Below are positions 35,815-43,955 of a DNA stretch of 64,000 bases, piece after piece; positions within the stretch are counted from its first letter, which is position 1; the number at the start of each line of letters is the position of its first letter. Source of the stretch: G963674835 sp963674835 (GTDB lineage Bacteria > Planctomycetota > Planctomycetia > Pirellulales > Thermoguttaceae); assembly GCA_963674835.2 (NCBI GenBank), contig CAXXKC010000003.1, positions 3,637,636 to 3,701,635 on the forward strand, written 5' to 3'. The position numbers were made by a program, and so were the translations under genes. The notes under the pieces were generated by a model. The model worked only from the letters and a program-made list of their open reading frames with translations. It did not search any database and was not told where the DNA came from.

Positions 35815-37440
35815 ATGGCGACAGTTTTCAAGCGGACCCGACGAAAGCCAATTCCCCGAGGCGCAGAACTCATCGACTACCGCGGCAAACGGTACGCGGT
35901 GTGGGTTTCCCGCGGCGGCCGAAAGCGGAAGGCCCCACTGACCGGCGACGGGCAGGCAGTGCTGATCGAAGACGACAACTATACCGTGGAATGGTGGTCG
36001 TGGAACGGCAAGCGGCGGAGACTGTGCGGCGGCCCCGATAGAGATGCAGCTGAGGCCCTTGGCAGGGCCAAGGACACCGAGGAGATGGAGCGACGGCGAG
36101 GGCTGGTTGATCCACGGCAAGAGCGACTTGTCCAGGAGAGCCGGCGGCCTCTCGACGGGCCCCTGACTGACTACGAGGCAAAGCTCCGTGCAGCGAACTG
36201 CGATCCCAAGCACGTTGCCACCACCCTCGCCTACATCAGAACGATTGCTGAGGCGGCGGGGTTCAGCACCGCCGGTGATATCTCGGCCGATGGGGTCAAC
36301 GCCTACGCGGCCGACCTGGGCAAGAAGCGATCGGTCCGGACTGTCCAGGCCCACCTGACGGCGATCAAAGGCTTCTCCAAATGGCTGTCCGAGCACGGGA
36401 AACTGGCGCACGACCCCCTGGCTTCCGTTAAACGGCCAGATCCCAAGAGCGCCCGGAAGCGAGAACGTCGGATGCTGCTGCCGGAGGAATGGGACTGGCT
36501 GCGCGTAGTCACGCTGGCTGAGGGTGTGGAGCGATTCGGCATGGAATCGCGGGAGCGAGTGTTACTCTACGCCACAGCGATCCAGACGGGCCTGCGGTCG
36601 GGCGAACTGCGGAGTCTCACTCGCGGGCGCCTGTATCTTGACGCGGAGCCGCCGTTCATCACCTGTAAGGCCGGCTCCACCAAGAACAAGAAGGATTGCC
36701 GGCAGTACATCCACGAGGCTCTGGCGACTGAGTTGTTGGATAACGTTGGCCGGAAGTCCCCTGGCGCTCCGGTGTTCGCCATGCCCCACAAGTTCGATGT
36801 GGCGGCGATGCTGCGGGCAGATCTGGACGCTGCCCGTCGGGCGTGGCTCACGGTGGTCGACAGCGACCCCCAGGAACGTGTACGACGCGAGCAGAGCGAC
36901 TTCCTGGCCGCGGTGAAGCACGAGGGTGAGACCCTCGACTTCCACGCCCTGAGGCACACCTGCGGGGCCTGGCTGGCGATGAGCGGGGCACATCCCAAGG
37001 CCGTCCAGGCGGTCATGCGACACTCAACCATTACCCTCACAATGGACACCTATGGGCACCTCTTTCCTGGGCAGGAAGCGGAGACGGTAGCCCGACTGCC
37101 CGAGATGCTTGGAGACGGTCCCCTGGCCCTGCGGGCGACCGGGAGTTGCGACGAACAACCCGACGAGTCGGCGAACGGGGCAGCAGTTGGGGCAGCAGTT
37201 GGGGCAGCAGTTGGGGCAGCAGTAAATCGGCGAAACATGCTCGACATGGCGGGAACTGGCGAAGCGACTCCATCCGATAGCACAGCCCGGGGCGAGCAAG
37301 ACGAGGATTCGCAAGTCATTCCGTTGTCAATACATAAGAAAAGCCGGCGAGTCATGGCGACTGCCGGCTTGAAAGCGGAGGGCAAGGGATTCGAACCCTC
37401 AACCGGTTGCCCGGCACCTGATTTCGAGTCAGGCTGCTAA
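35815..37440 (+). CDS. Tyrosine integrase of the island; 3' end lies in the att/tRNA site
   Basis: A 541-aa tyrosine recombinase. An element-specific N-terminal region (1-115) is followed by a SAM-like core-binding domain (about 120-200) and the catalytic domain: Arg in TGLRSGELRSL, a Lys strand (AGSTKNKKD), ALRHTCGAWL with HxxR, MRHSTITLTMDTY with the His and the Tyr nucleophile. The tail is Gly/Ala-rich with four GAAV repeats (37187-37225), then EGKGFEPSTG...DFES encoded by the att core, ending SGC and TAA within the tRNA. In a circle formed by recombination of the repeats the frame would instead continue for 64 codons (see 3952-4146). It probably integrates and, with an excisionase, excises the island. 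It shares the promoter of the upstream regulator. Confidence 0.92.
   Translation: MATVFKRTRRKPIPRGAELIDYRGKRYAVWVSRGGRKRKAPLTGDGQAVLIEDDNYTVEWWSWNGKRRRLCGGPDRDAAEALGRAKDTEEMERRRGLVDPRQERLVQESRRPLDGPLTDYEAKLRAANCDPKHVATTLAYIRTIAEAAGFSTAGDISADGVNAYAADLGKKRSVRTVQAHLTAIKGFSKWLSEHGKLAHDPLASVKRPDPKSARKRERRMLLPEEWDWLRVVTLAEGVERFGMESRERVLLYATAIQTGLRSGELRSLTRGRLYLDAEPPFITCKAGSTKNKKDCRQYIHEALATELLDNVGRKSPGAPVFAMPHKFDVAAMLRADLDAARRAWLTVVDSDPQERVRREQSDFLAAVKHEGETLDFHALRHTCGAWLAMSGAHPKAVQAVMRHSTITLTMDTYGHLFPGQEAETVARLPEMLGDGPLALRATGSCDEQPDESANGAAVGAAVGAAVGAAVNRRNMLDMAGTGEATPSDSTARGEQDEDSQVIPLSIHKKSRRVMATAGLKAEGKGFEPSTGCPAPDFESGC
37341..37370 (-). terminator. tRNA-Ser terminator, inside the integrase coding end
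   Basis: On the minus strand AAGCCGGCAGTC pairs with GACT-C-GCCGGCTT (one bulge) and is followed by TTCTT. It lies 5 bp beyond the tRNA 3' end, so it should end tRNA transcription. The same bases are integrase codons on the + strand, meaning the element supplies the terminator after insertion. Confidence 0.7.
37375..37430. repeat. att direct repeat, right copy (in the intact tRNA-Ser)
   Basis: 56 bp matching 3895-3950 with one mismatch (G here at position 35). It covers the tRNA from its discriminator base to the anticodon stem, and at the same time the last codons of the integrase gene. Confidence 0.85.
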
Positions 37441-37457
37441 CCATTCGCGTACCCTCC
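37376..37457 (-). tRNA. tRNA-Ser (anticodon CGA)
   Basis: The minus strand folds as a serine tRNA: acceptor GGAGGGT with GCCCTCC, anticodon stem CCTGA/TCAGG around loop CTCGAAA (anticodon CGA, reads UCG), a long variable arm with CCGG-GCAA-CCGG, and T loop TTCGAAT. CCA is not encoded. The 5' half is outside the att core; the 3' half is the part shared with the left repeat. A terminator follows at 37341-37370. Confidence 0.92.
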
Positions 37458-38075
37458 TGAGTGCCGCAAGCCCTACTTAGAAAACGACTTGCGTCACAAT
37501 CCCCGGTCGTTCAGGCACTGCGGTCTGTGCACACCTCGGGCCGTCTGACCGGTGCGGTAACAACCCATTCTAGCACAAAACCACCTGCCGCAAAGGCGTC
37601 CAGGCTGTTCTTCCAAAACGTTCCAGTCAAACGTTTTGCACAATCTCCGATCATCCGGGGTATCGATCCGGCACACCGACCGGCACGAACCACTCGCACC
37701 CAATGAGGGCGTCTACCGCGATCTCCGGCACGACCTCGACAGTCTGTCGCGACTCCCGACGATCTGCCCGAGATGTTCGCACTGGCCCCGACACGTCGGC
37801 GCGTCCTGCTCGAGGACCCGACCATTTGACAGACGGCCGGAATGGAATGCCGATTGCACGTTACGCCCCTAGTGTGTGGCTCTGTGGCACAGGGGCTCGG
37901 TTTGAGGCGAAGTGGACGTCCACGGCGCGTTTTGTGCGTACGCGGGCGCGGGGCGGATCCGATTGCCGCCGGCCTTCGTGCGGGTATGGGTAGCGTAACG
38001 CCAAATGGAGAGAAACCATGATCTCCGGACGTGTCACCGACATGTGCCTTTCTTGCCATCTGGGTTGTTGGTCCG
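37458..38075. other. Intergenic region right of the island
   Basis: Upstream of the minus-strand tRNA-Ser and of the + strand transporter gene. Open frames here lack family features and conserved-looking starts. The promoters of both neighbours must lie here, but no clear -35/-10 pair was found. Confidence 0.5.
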
Positions 38076-39452
38076 ATGAAGCCTTCTTCCAAGTGTGAAC
38101 AAGGCTTGCGCGGGCGAGAGCCGTCGCCACGCGAAAGCGTGGGACGCGAAGGGCTTGTGTCCTGGGGCTTCTTCGGGTTGGTGTGTTTGCAGTTCCTCAC
38201 CGTGTTGAACGACAACACCTACCGCTGGCTGGTCACACCTATCGGTTATCATCTCCTCGGGCCGCAGTATGAAAGCCTGATCCTCACATTGGGCATCATC
38301 TGTTTTGCCGTGCCCTACGTTGTGCTGGTGGCGCCGGCCGGATACCTGGCAGACCGGTTCAGGAAACGGCGGGTGATCGCCGCATGCATGCTCCTCCAAG
38401 CCGGGATTCTCGTCTTCGGCATGGGATCGATTCTGATCACCAATGCCACCCTGGTGTTCACTATTTTGGCCGTGATGGGTGCGCAAGGCGCGCTGCTGGC
38501 ACCCGCCATGCTGGGAGCCATCCCCGAAACGATCGACGAGGAGCACATTTCCGCAGCCAACGGCGTGCTGGGAATGGCCAGTGTGCTGGCGGCTGTGGTC
38601 GGCACAGTGCTGGGAAACAGCCTGTACGTCGTCACGGGGCCGTTGGGACGAACCGACTGGTGGATCTCCGGCAGCACCATGATTGGAATCGCTCTGTTAG
38701 GTTGGGCGGCCTGCCTCCTTATCGCAAAACGTCCCGCCGCGGACCGGAAACGCCCGTTCCCCACGCGCCTGCTGGGTCAGACCATCCGCGACCTGAAGAC
38801 CCTCGTGGCCCACCACGATCTGTTCGCCGTCGCCTTGGCTAGTGCGTTCCTCTGGTTCCTGGCAGCCCTGGCCCAGGTGAACGTGTACCTGATGGGCACG
38901 GTTACCCTCGACATCACTCAGGTGCAGGTCGGGCCGCTGCTGGCGGTGCTTGCCGCGGGAGTGGCCGTCGGCAGCGTGCTGGCCGGCTTCTGGTCCGGTC
39001 ACGCCGTCGATCCCGGATTGACTCCCATTGGCGCGACGGTCATCGTGCTCTCCTGCATCATGATGTTCCTCGCGCCCGAAGTCGCAGCGCCCGAAAGCGA
39101 GTTCGCCTACACGTGGAGTTGCGGCGGACTGTTCCTCATGGGGATGGGCGCGGGCATTTACGATGTGCCGCTTCGGTCTTACCTGCAAGACTTCAGTCCC
39201 CTGGAGACTCGCGGCCAGATCCTCGCCGCCGGCAACGACCTTATCTTCGCGGCGATGCTTGTCGCCGCCGGTCTTTTCTGGGTACTCACGTCGTGGCTGG
39301 GAATGACGGCGCCCGACATCTTCCTCATCGCCGGCGTCGCCACTGCCATAGCGACCATCGGCATCCTCTACTTCGTCCGCCGCCAAACCACAGAAGCCTT
39401 GATGCGGCCACTACACGGCCTGCGGAATCTGCTGGACGGCCATCAAGGCTAA
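38076..39452 (+). CDS. MFS transporter, LplT-like
   Basis: A 458-aa membrane protein with about 12 hydrophobic segments. The first (FFGLVCLQFLTVLNDNTYRW) and the loop motif GYLADRFRKRRVI are typical of MFS members near LplT, the lysophospholipid flippase. In enterobacteria LplT works with the Aas acyltransferase; no such gene is beside it, so the substrate is uncertain. ATG 38076 is preferred over an upstream GTG (38031), which would add an unlikely N-terminus. It ends 16 bp from the convergent antiporter gene. Confidence 0.75.
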   Translation: MKPSSKCEQGLRGREPSPRESVGREGLVSWGFFGLVCLQFLTVLNDNTYRWLVTPIGYHLLGPQYESLILTLGIICFAVPYVVLVAPAGYLADRFRKRRVIAACMLLQAGILVFGMGSILITNATLVFTILAVMGAQGALLAPAMLGAIPETIDEEHISAANGVLGMASVLAAVVGTVLGNSLYVVTGPLGRTDWWISGSTMIGIALLGWAACLLIAKRPAADRKRPFPTRLLGQTIRDLKTLVAHHDLFAVALASAFLWFLAALAQVNVYLMGTVTLDITQVQVGPLLAVLAAGVAVGSVLAGFWSGHAVDPGLTPIGATVIVLSCIMMFLAPEVAAPESEFAYTWSCGGLFLMGMGAGIYDVPLRSYLQDFSPLETRGQILAAGNDLIFAAMLVAAGLFWVLTSWLGMTAPDIFLIAGVATAIATIGILYFVRRQTTEALMRPLHGLRNLLDGHQG

Positions 39453-39468
39453 GTCGAACCGGCCGCCC

Positions 39469-41070
39469 CTACGACTTGTCCGTTTCGCCCGCCTCTTCCG
39501 ATTCGGTAGGCGGCTCGCCACCGCTGCCATCCAGTTCCATCAATCGCACATCCGTATCGGCCATCAATTGTTCGTACACTTCGCGATCGAAGAGCCCCTG
39601 ATGGAAGGCTTCGATGATTCTGCGTTTCTCGGCTAGCAAGACCTGCCGCCTGGCCAGCATCGCCTCCTCTTCCTCAAAGTGTTGATACTCCAGGCGCAGG
39701 TGCAGAAGTTCTTCTTCCGAGTTCTGAACGCGGTTTTCGTAGTCTTTGCGAAGATGGGCAATCGCCGTCGAATCACGGAACCGCAGTGGCGACATGTGGT
39801 CTAGCTCGGCCAATCCGGCGCGAGCCGCTTCGAGCCGGCCCCGCGCCGACTCGTAGGCATGCCGGTCTTCCTTCCCGCGAGAGATTCCCAGCCAACGCAA
39901 CACGGGCGCCATGCTCAGCCCCTGGACGAGCAGCGACATGAGCACCACCCCGAACGTGATGTTCACGATCAGATCGCGATGCACGAAGTCGCGAGGAAGA
40001 CTCAATGCCAACACCATGGGCAGAGCTCCCCGCAAGCCGCCCCACGTCAGCACGACGCCCCACGAGAGCGGAAATCGTTCCTTCGTCGCCCGCATCACCA
40101 GGGAGACCACCAGAATGGTCACGCCCCGGCCCAACGTGACCACAAGGTACGCGATCACGATGATCGGCCACGACGCCCAAAGCGAATGCAGATTCACCTC
40201 CATGCCGATCAGCAGGAAGACGATGGAGTTCAGGGCGAACGCCACGTATTCCCAGAAAGACTCGACCGCCACGCGCGTCGACGCCGACATGCCCGTACGG
40301 GCCGCGTAGTTGCCGCAGAGCATACCGGCCGCAACGGTCGCGATCACGCCCGAGTAGTGGAAATGCTCGGCCGCCGTAAATGCCCCGTAGGCGGCGACGG
40401 TCGTCAGCGTGATCTCGATCATCGGGTCGTCGACCTGCCGGATCAACTGCGAAGTGACGTAACCGACGGCAATGCCGATCAGGCCGCCGATGCCGACGAT
40501 TTCCACGAACTGCCATGCCAGCCCGCCGACCGATACGGCCCCTCCGGCCACGATTGTCAGGCTGAGTGCGAAGAAGACGATTCCCGTCCCGTCGTTGAGC
40601 AGGCTCTCGCCTTCCAGGAGCACGGAAAGGCGCTTCGGCGCGCCGACTCGCCGGAAAATGGCCGTCACGGCGATCGGGTCCGTGGCTGCAATGAGTGCCC
40701 CGAAGACCAGTGCGTAGCGCCAATCGAAGCCCTGGGCAAACCCGAAACCATTGACGACGGGGCTGAGGATGATGGCAATCAAGGCCGTCGCGGCAATCAC
40801 GCCCGGCACGGCCAGCGACGCGATCGCCATGCGGTTCTGCCAGAAATCGCTGAAATCGAGATGAAACGCCGCTTCAAAGAGGAGGCCCGGCAAGAAGACC
40901 GCGAACAGCAGCTCTTTTCCCAGATGCGGCGCGGCGAACACGTGAAGCGAACCCAGCAACAGCCCCGCGAGAACCAACCCAACCGTGTACGGCACGCGCA
41001 GGTGACGCACGACGATGGCTACCACCGTAGCCACGACGAAAAGCAGCAGAAATGCCAGTTCCGTATCCAT
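39469..41070 (-). CDS. Na+/H+ antiporter, CPA1 family
   Basis: A 533-aa membrane protein exchanging cations for protons. The NhaP/NHE-type signature is clear: GALIAATDPIAVTAIFRR with the ion-binding Asp, and EGESLLNDGTG. About 12 membrane helices fill residues 1-400. The rest is a soluble, charged, partly coiled-coil C-terminus (about 405-533), perhaps regulatory. The first helix starts right at ATG 41070. It is convergent with the MFS gene. Confidence 0.88.
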   Translation of the reverse strand: MDTELAFLLLFVVATVVAIVVRHLRVPYTVGLVLAGLLLGSLHVFAAPHLGKELLFAVFLPGLLFEAAFHLDFSDFWQNRMAIASLAVPGVIAATALIAIILSPVVNGFGFAQGFDWRYALVFGALIAATDPIAVTAIFRRVGAPKRLSVLLEGESLLNDGTGIVFFALSLTIVAGGAVSVGGLAWQFVEIVGIGGLIGIAVGYVTSQLIRQVDDPMIEITLTTVAAYGAFTAAEHFHYSGVIATVAAGMLCGNYAARTGMSASTRVAVESFWEYVAFALNSIVFLLIGMEVNLHSLWASWPIIVIAYLVVTLGRGVTILVVSLVMRATKERFPLSWGVVLTWGGLRGALPMVLALSLPRDFVHRDLIVNITFGVVLMSLLVQGLSMAPVLRWLGISRGKEDRHAYESARGRLEAARAGLAELDHMSPLRFRDSTAIAHLRKDYENRVQNSEEELLHLRLEYQHFEEEEAMLARRQVLLAEKRRIIEAFHQGLFDREVYEQLMADTDVRLMELDGSGGEPPTESEEAGETDKS

Positions 41071-41164
41071 GCCGCAATCTCGTTAGCCGATCGTCGCGTC
41101 CTTGTCTCTCTCCGTCTGCCGATAGTTTTCCTCTCGCCGACCGGCCTTCGCGCCGTCGCACCAC

Positions 41165-41203
41165 AAAAAACGGGGCGTAAGCCGAATGTCGGCCTACGCC
41201 CCG
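41165..41203 (-). terminator. Rho-independent terminator of the YTV gene
   Basis: On the minus strand a long stem (CGGGGCGTA...TACGCCCCG, with inner pairs GGC/GCC and loop ATG region) at 41171-41203 is followed by six T (41170-41165). It lies 37 bp after the stop of the YTV protein gene. Confidence 0.88.
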
Positions 41204-41239
41204 GGCGCTGGCGATTTTGCCGCCTCGCCGACCGTCCGA

Positions 41240-42655
41240 TCAGGTCTTCGATCCCTGCGGACTGGCCGCGGGCGGACTCGGCGGTGGGGTCCCCGCTCCG
41301 GTGCCGTTATTGCCGGCCGGCAATTCAGGCTTCACGTCGGCCGGGCTGGGGCTTGCTGGTGTTGGCTGAGCCGGCGCGGGCGTCTGCGGTGCTCCCGTGG
41401 CCGGATAGTCGCTGTCCTGGACCGGTTCCGGCCGCAACGGAGCGGCAGGAGCCGGTGTTGCGCACGTGGCCGGCACACTCGGAACCACGCTGCATGTCTC
41501 CACCGGCACTCGCGTGCATACCACGCGCGGCACGCAGTAGCTGTACGTCACCGGGACGCGCTTCTCGACAATGCGAGGAACGCGAACCGTCTCCTGCACC
41601 GCGGTCATCCGGCAAACCTGCACCGGAATCTGCTCCACTTTCTCTTCGTATACCATCCGGCAGGTCGTCACGGGCACCCTGCGAACCACTTCTTCGGTCA
41701 CCATGCGGCAAACCTGCACGGGCACCTTTCGCTCAACCACTTCGCGCACGGGGCGCATCACCGTGTAGGGGACCCGCCGCACCTGCTGCTCGGCAACCAT
41801 GCGGCACACCTGGGTCGGTACAGTTTCGCACACCTGCTCGGGCTGATAGCTCGTCACCTGCACCGGAATCTGCCGGGCAACCACGCGCGATACGTAGGTT
41901 GTCTGCGGCACTTGCACCGCGACCACGTTCGGCTGCCACACCTGCTGCGTTTCCATGCGATAGTTCTGATTTTGAACCCAGTACAGACCGGGCCGTTGCA
42001 CCACGACCGCTCCCGTGACCGGATCCGTCACCGCGGTGCCGGACTGCCACGACAACCGGTGCTTGAACAGTGTGAACGACGGCCTCAGAACCGACTGAGT
42101 CGCGTAGCAACCCTGATCCACATATTGCGTGGTGCAGGTGGTTACCGGATCCAGCACGGTCTGACACTCATTGCGGTACACTGTCTGAGTCACCGGACGC
42201 ATGACGGTCCGCGTGACCTGCCGCTGCTCGGTCTCATACACCGGCCGCATGACCGTATAGTGCTCCTCGCGCTCGGCCGTTTCCTGCACGTAGCGAGTCT
42301 GCTCGTAGCTACAGTCGCGAATCTGGGTTTCCCACACCGGCCGCTGGACCGTGTAGCGCTCTTCGCGTTCCGCCGTCTCGGTCACAGGCCGCGCCACCGT
42401 GTATCGGCGTTCCTGAACCGACGTCTCCCACACCGGCCGATAGCTGGTTACCTGCTGCTCTTCGCAGACGGTTTCCTGTTCGATCCGATACGCGGTCACC
42501 TGCTGCTGGTCGTATACGGTCTGGTAGACCAGCCGATAGGTTTGGACCTCCTGGCTCACCGGCACCACGCAACAGTCCGACGCCCCCGCCGGAACGGCTA
42601 TCAGGCTCGTGGCCAGAACGACAAGCGGAATACCCAGGCGCGTATTCATCTTCAT
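41240..42655 (-). CDS. YTV-repeat surface protein
   Basis: A 471-aa secreted protein. A signal peptide (LGIPLVVLATSLIAVPAGA) is followed by many imperfect repeats of about 18-24 aa with the pattern (R/E)-x-x-YTV-x-RPV-x-ET-x-x-(R/Q)E. Such YTV proteins are reported as abundant, insoluble cell-wall proteins in Rhodopirellula. Scattered Cys (CCVV, CTT, CYATQ) could crosslink. The end is Pro/Ala-rich. ATG 42655 with GAGGTG just upstream is chosen over a longer frame to 42793. A strong terminator follows; the gene is monocistronic. The role in the envelope is structural (inferred from the family). Confidence 0.8.
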   Translation of the reverse strand: MKMNTRLGIPLVVLATSLIAVPAGASDCCVVPVSQEVQTYRLVYQTVYDQQQVTAYRIEQETVCEEQQVTSYRPVWETSVQERRYTVARPVTETAEREERYTVQRPVWETQIRDCSYEQTRYVQETAEREEHYTVMRPVYETEQRQVTRTVMRPVTQTVYRNECQTVLDPVTTCTTQYVDQGCYATQSVLRPSFTLFKHRLSWQSGTAVTDPVTGAVVVQRPGLYWVQNQNYRMETQQVWQPNVVAVQVPQTTYVSRVVARQIPVQVTSYQPEQVCETVPTQVCRMVAEQQVRRVPYTVMRPVREVVERKVPVQVCRMVTEEVVRRVPVTTCRMVYEEKVEQIPVQVCRMTAVQETVRVPRIVEKRVPVTYSYCVPRVVCTRVPVETCSVVPSVPATCATPAPAAPLRPEPVQDSDYPATGAPQTPAPAQPTPASPSPADVKPELPAGNNGTGAGTPPPSPPAASPQGSKT

Positions 42656-43237
42656 TTCACCTCGCCGGCCGTTATGCCGGCAAAACGTCGTTGCTACCGA
42701 ATTTCCTTCACTCGCGGTCACAATCATCGCGCACAGCGCCGCCGCGGCAAACCGCGCACGATTTCCTCCAGTAGTCTTGCGGATGATTTGCATTTCGGCA
42801 AACGGAAAAGTTTACCACCCACGTCTTGCTCAGCCGTTAACCGAATTCGTGCAAGCAGTTACGCTCCGGGAAATTCTTTGAAGGTTTCAAGGCGTTCGTC
42901 CGAGCACTGTTTCCAAACACCTGCCACAATTCCAAACACTTCAAGCATTTGTGACACAACTTTACCCAATCGATACGACCGGACCTGCCTGCCCGGGACA
43001 CTCTCGCGCGTTCAGTACCGCCTCTGGTTACGCAATCTGGTAGAACGTTTGTTCAGAATGCATTCCGCCCCGACCTCAATCTGTGTTCAATAGACAAAGG
43101 TGGCCCCATCACTCACCGTGCACGAGCCGCACGGCCCTTGCTGTGTGGGCCGCCACAAACGCAGAACCCTGCTATCACTGCTATCACAACCAACGATCGC
43201 TATCCCATATTCCTGTCGCCCACAGAACGCACGTTCC
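42656..43237. other. Divergent intergenic region
   Basis: About 580 bp between the YTV gene (minus) and the lipoate ligase gene (plus). It is more AT-rich than its neighbours in 42840-43000 and should hold both promoters. No RNA gene or clear motif recognised. Confidence 0.45.
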
Positions 43238-43951
43238 ATGCAATACCTCGATTTGACGCTTGCCACTGCCGCAGAGAACCTCGCCCTGGACGAAGCGCTG
43301 TTGGATGAAGCAGAGCAGAGCGATGGCTCTGGCGAGACGCTCCGCATTTGGGAATCGCGAGAACCGATGGTCGTCCTGGGACGATCCTCTCGCGTGGCCG
43401 AGGAAGTGCACCTCGATACCTGCCGGCGATTAGGCATTCCCGTGCTTCGCCGCACCAGCGGTGGCGCCACGGTGGTCACCGGGCCGGGCTGCCTGATGTA
43501 CGCGGTCGTACTCAGCTATCGGTTGCGCCCCGCGCTGCGCGTGATCGACCACGCTCATTGTTTCGTCATGTCGATGATGGCCCAAGCGCTCGCCCGGCTC
43601 GAACCGCGAGTGCAGCCGCAGGGAATCAGCGATTTGGCCGTGGGCGGAAGAAAGGTCTCAGGCAACAGCGTTCGTTGCAAGCGCGGCCACCTACTGTACC
43701 ACGGAACGCTGCTGTATCGGTTTCCACTGGAACTGATCGAGCAGTGCCTGAAGATGCCGCCTCGCCAGCCCGACTATCGATGCGGCCGGAACCACGAAGC
43801 CTTCGTGGCCAATTTGCCCGCCGACAGAGCGGCCCTCAGCCAGGCGCTCATCCAACAGTGGCAGGCCAGCGAGCGCCGCGACGATTGGCCGCAGTCGCTT
43901 GTGACCCATCTTGTCGCCCAGCGATACACGAGCGAGCAGTGGAATCAGTAG
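43238..43951 (+). CDS. Lipoate-protein ligase A family protein
   Basis: A 237-aa protein of the biotin/lipoate ligase fold. It has the lipoyl/adenylate loop RRTSGGATVVTGPG and the catalytic-Lys strand DLAVGGRKVSGNS, followed by LLYHGTLLY. It attaches lipoate (or octanoate) to E2 or GcvH domains. The protein is shorter than E. coli LplA and lacks its C-terminal accessory domain, closer to LipM/LipL-size enzymes, so an octanoyl or lipoyl transferase role is also possible. ATG 43238 gives the usual N-terminus (MQYLDLT). Convergent with a TPR gene, 4 bp between stops. Confidence 0.8.
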   Translation: MQYLDLTLATAAENLALDEALLDEAEQSDGSGETLRIWESREPMVVLGRSSRVAEEVHLDTCRRLGIPVLRRTSGGATVVTGPGCLMYAVVLSYRLRPALRVIDHAHCFVMSMMAQALARLEPRVQPQGISDLAVGGRKVSGNSVRCKRGHLLYHGTLLYRFPLELIEQCLKMPPRQPDYRCGRNHEAFVANLPADRAALSQALIQQWQASERRDDWPQSLVTHLVAQRYTSEQWNQ

Positions 43952-43955
43952 CTGC

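Larger units (their letters stand above)
3895..37430. mobile_element. Genomic island integrated in tRNA-Ser(CGA)
   Basis: Two 56-bp direct repeats with one mismatch (3895-3950 and 37375-37430) bound this region, and both are the 3' part of tRNA-Ser, from the discriminator base through the anticodon stem. The complete tRNA is at the right end, next to a full-length integrase (35815-37440). The left copy lacks the 5' half of the tRNA. This is the usual result of tyrosine-integrase insertion into a tRNA 3' end. The cargo includes a replication protein, excisionase-like HTH genes, a regulator, three families of insertion-sequence sequence and a 6,266-aa surface-protein gene. Whether it can still excise is unknown. 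The many IS remnants and integrase fragments suggest an old or composite island. Confidence 0.8.

Noticed and set aside
37187..37225. Short 12-bp tandem repeats, possible CRISPR or minisatellite
   Set aside because: They are in-frame GAAV codons in the integrase tail with no spacers; the pattern is coding.
35601..37440. Toxin-antitoxin reading of the small HTH gene
   Set aside because: The neighbour is an integrase, not a toxin-like gene, and the operator/promoter layout fits a small phage-type repressor.
39859..42018. 719-codon plus-strand frame
   Set aside because: Antisense of the antiporter and YTV genes, rich in His/Arg/Gln, without domain features.
41186..43093. 635-codon His/Arg-rich plus-strand frame
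   Set aside because: Antisense of the YTV repeats; its apparent repetitiveness comes from those repeats.
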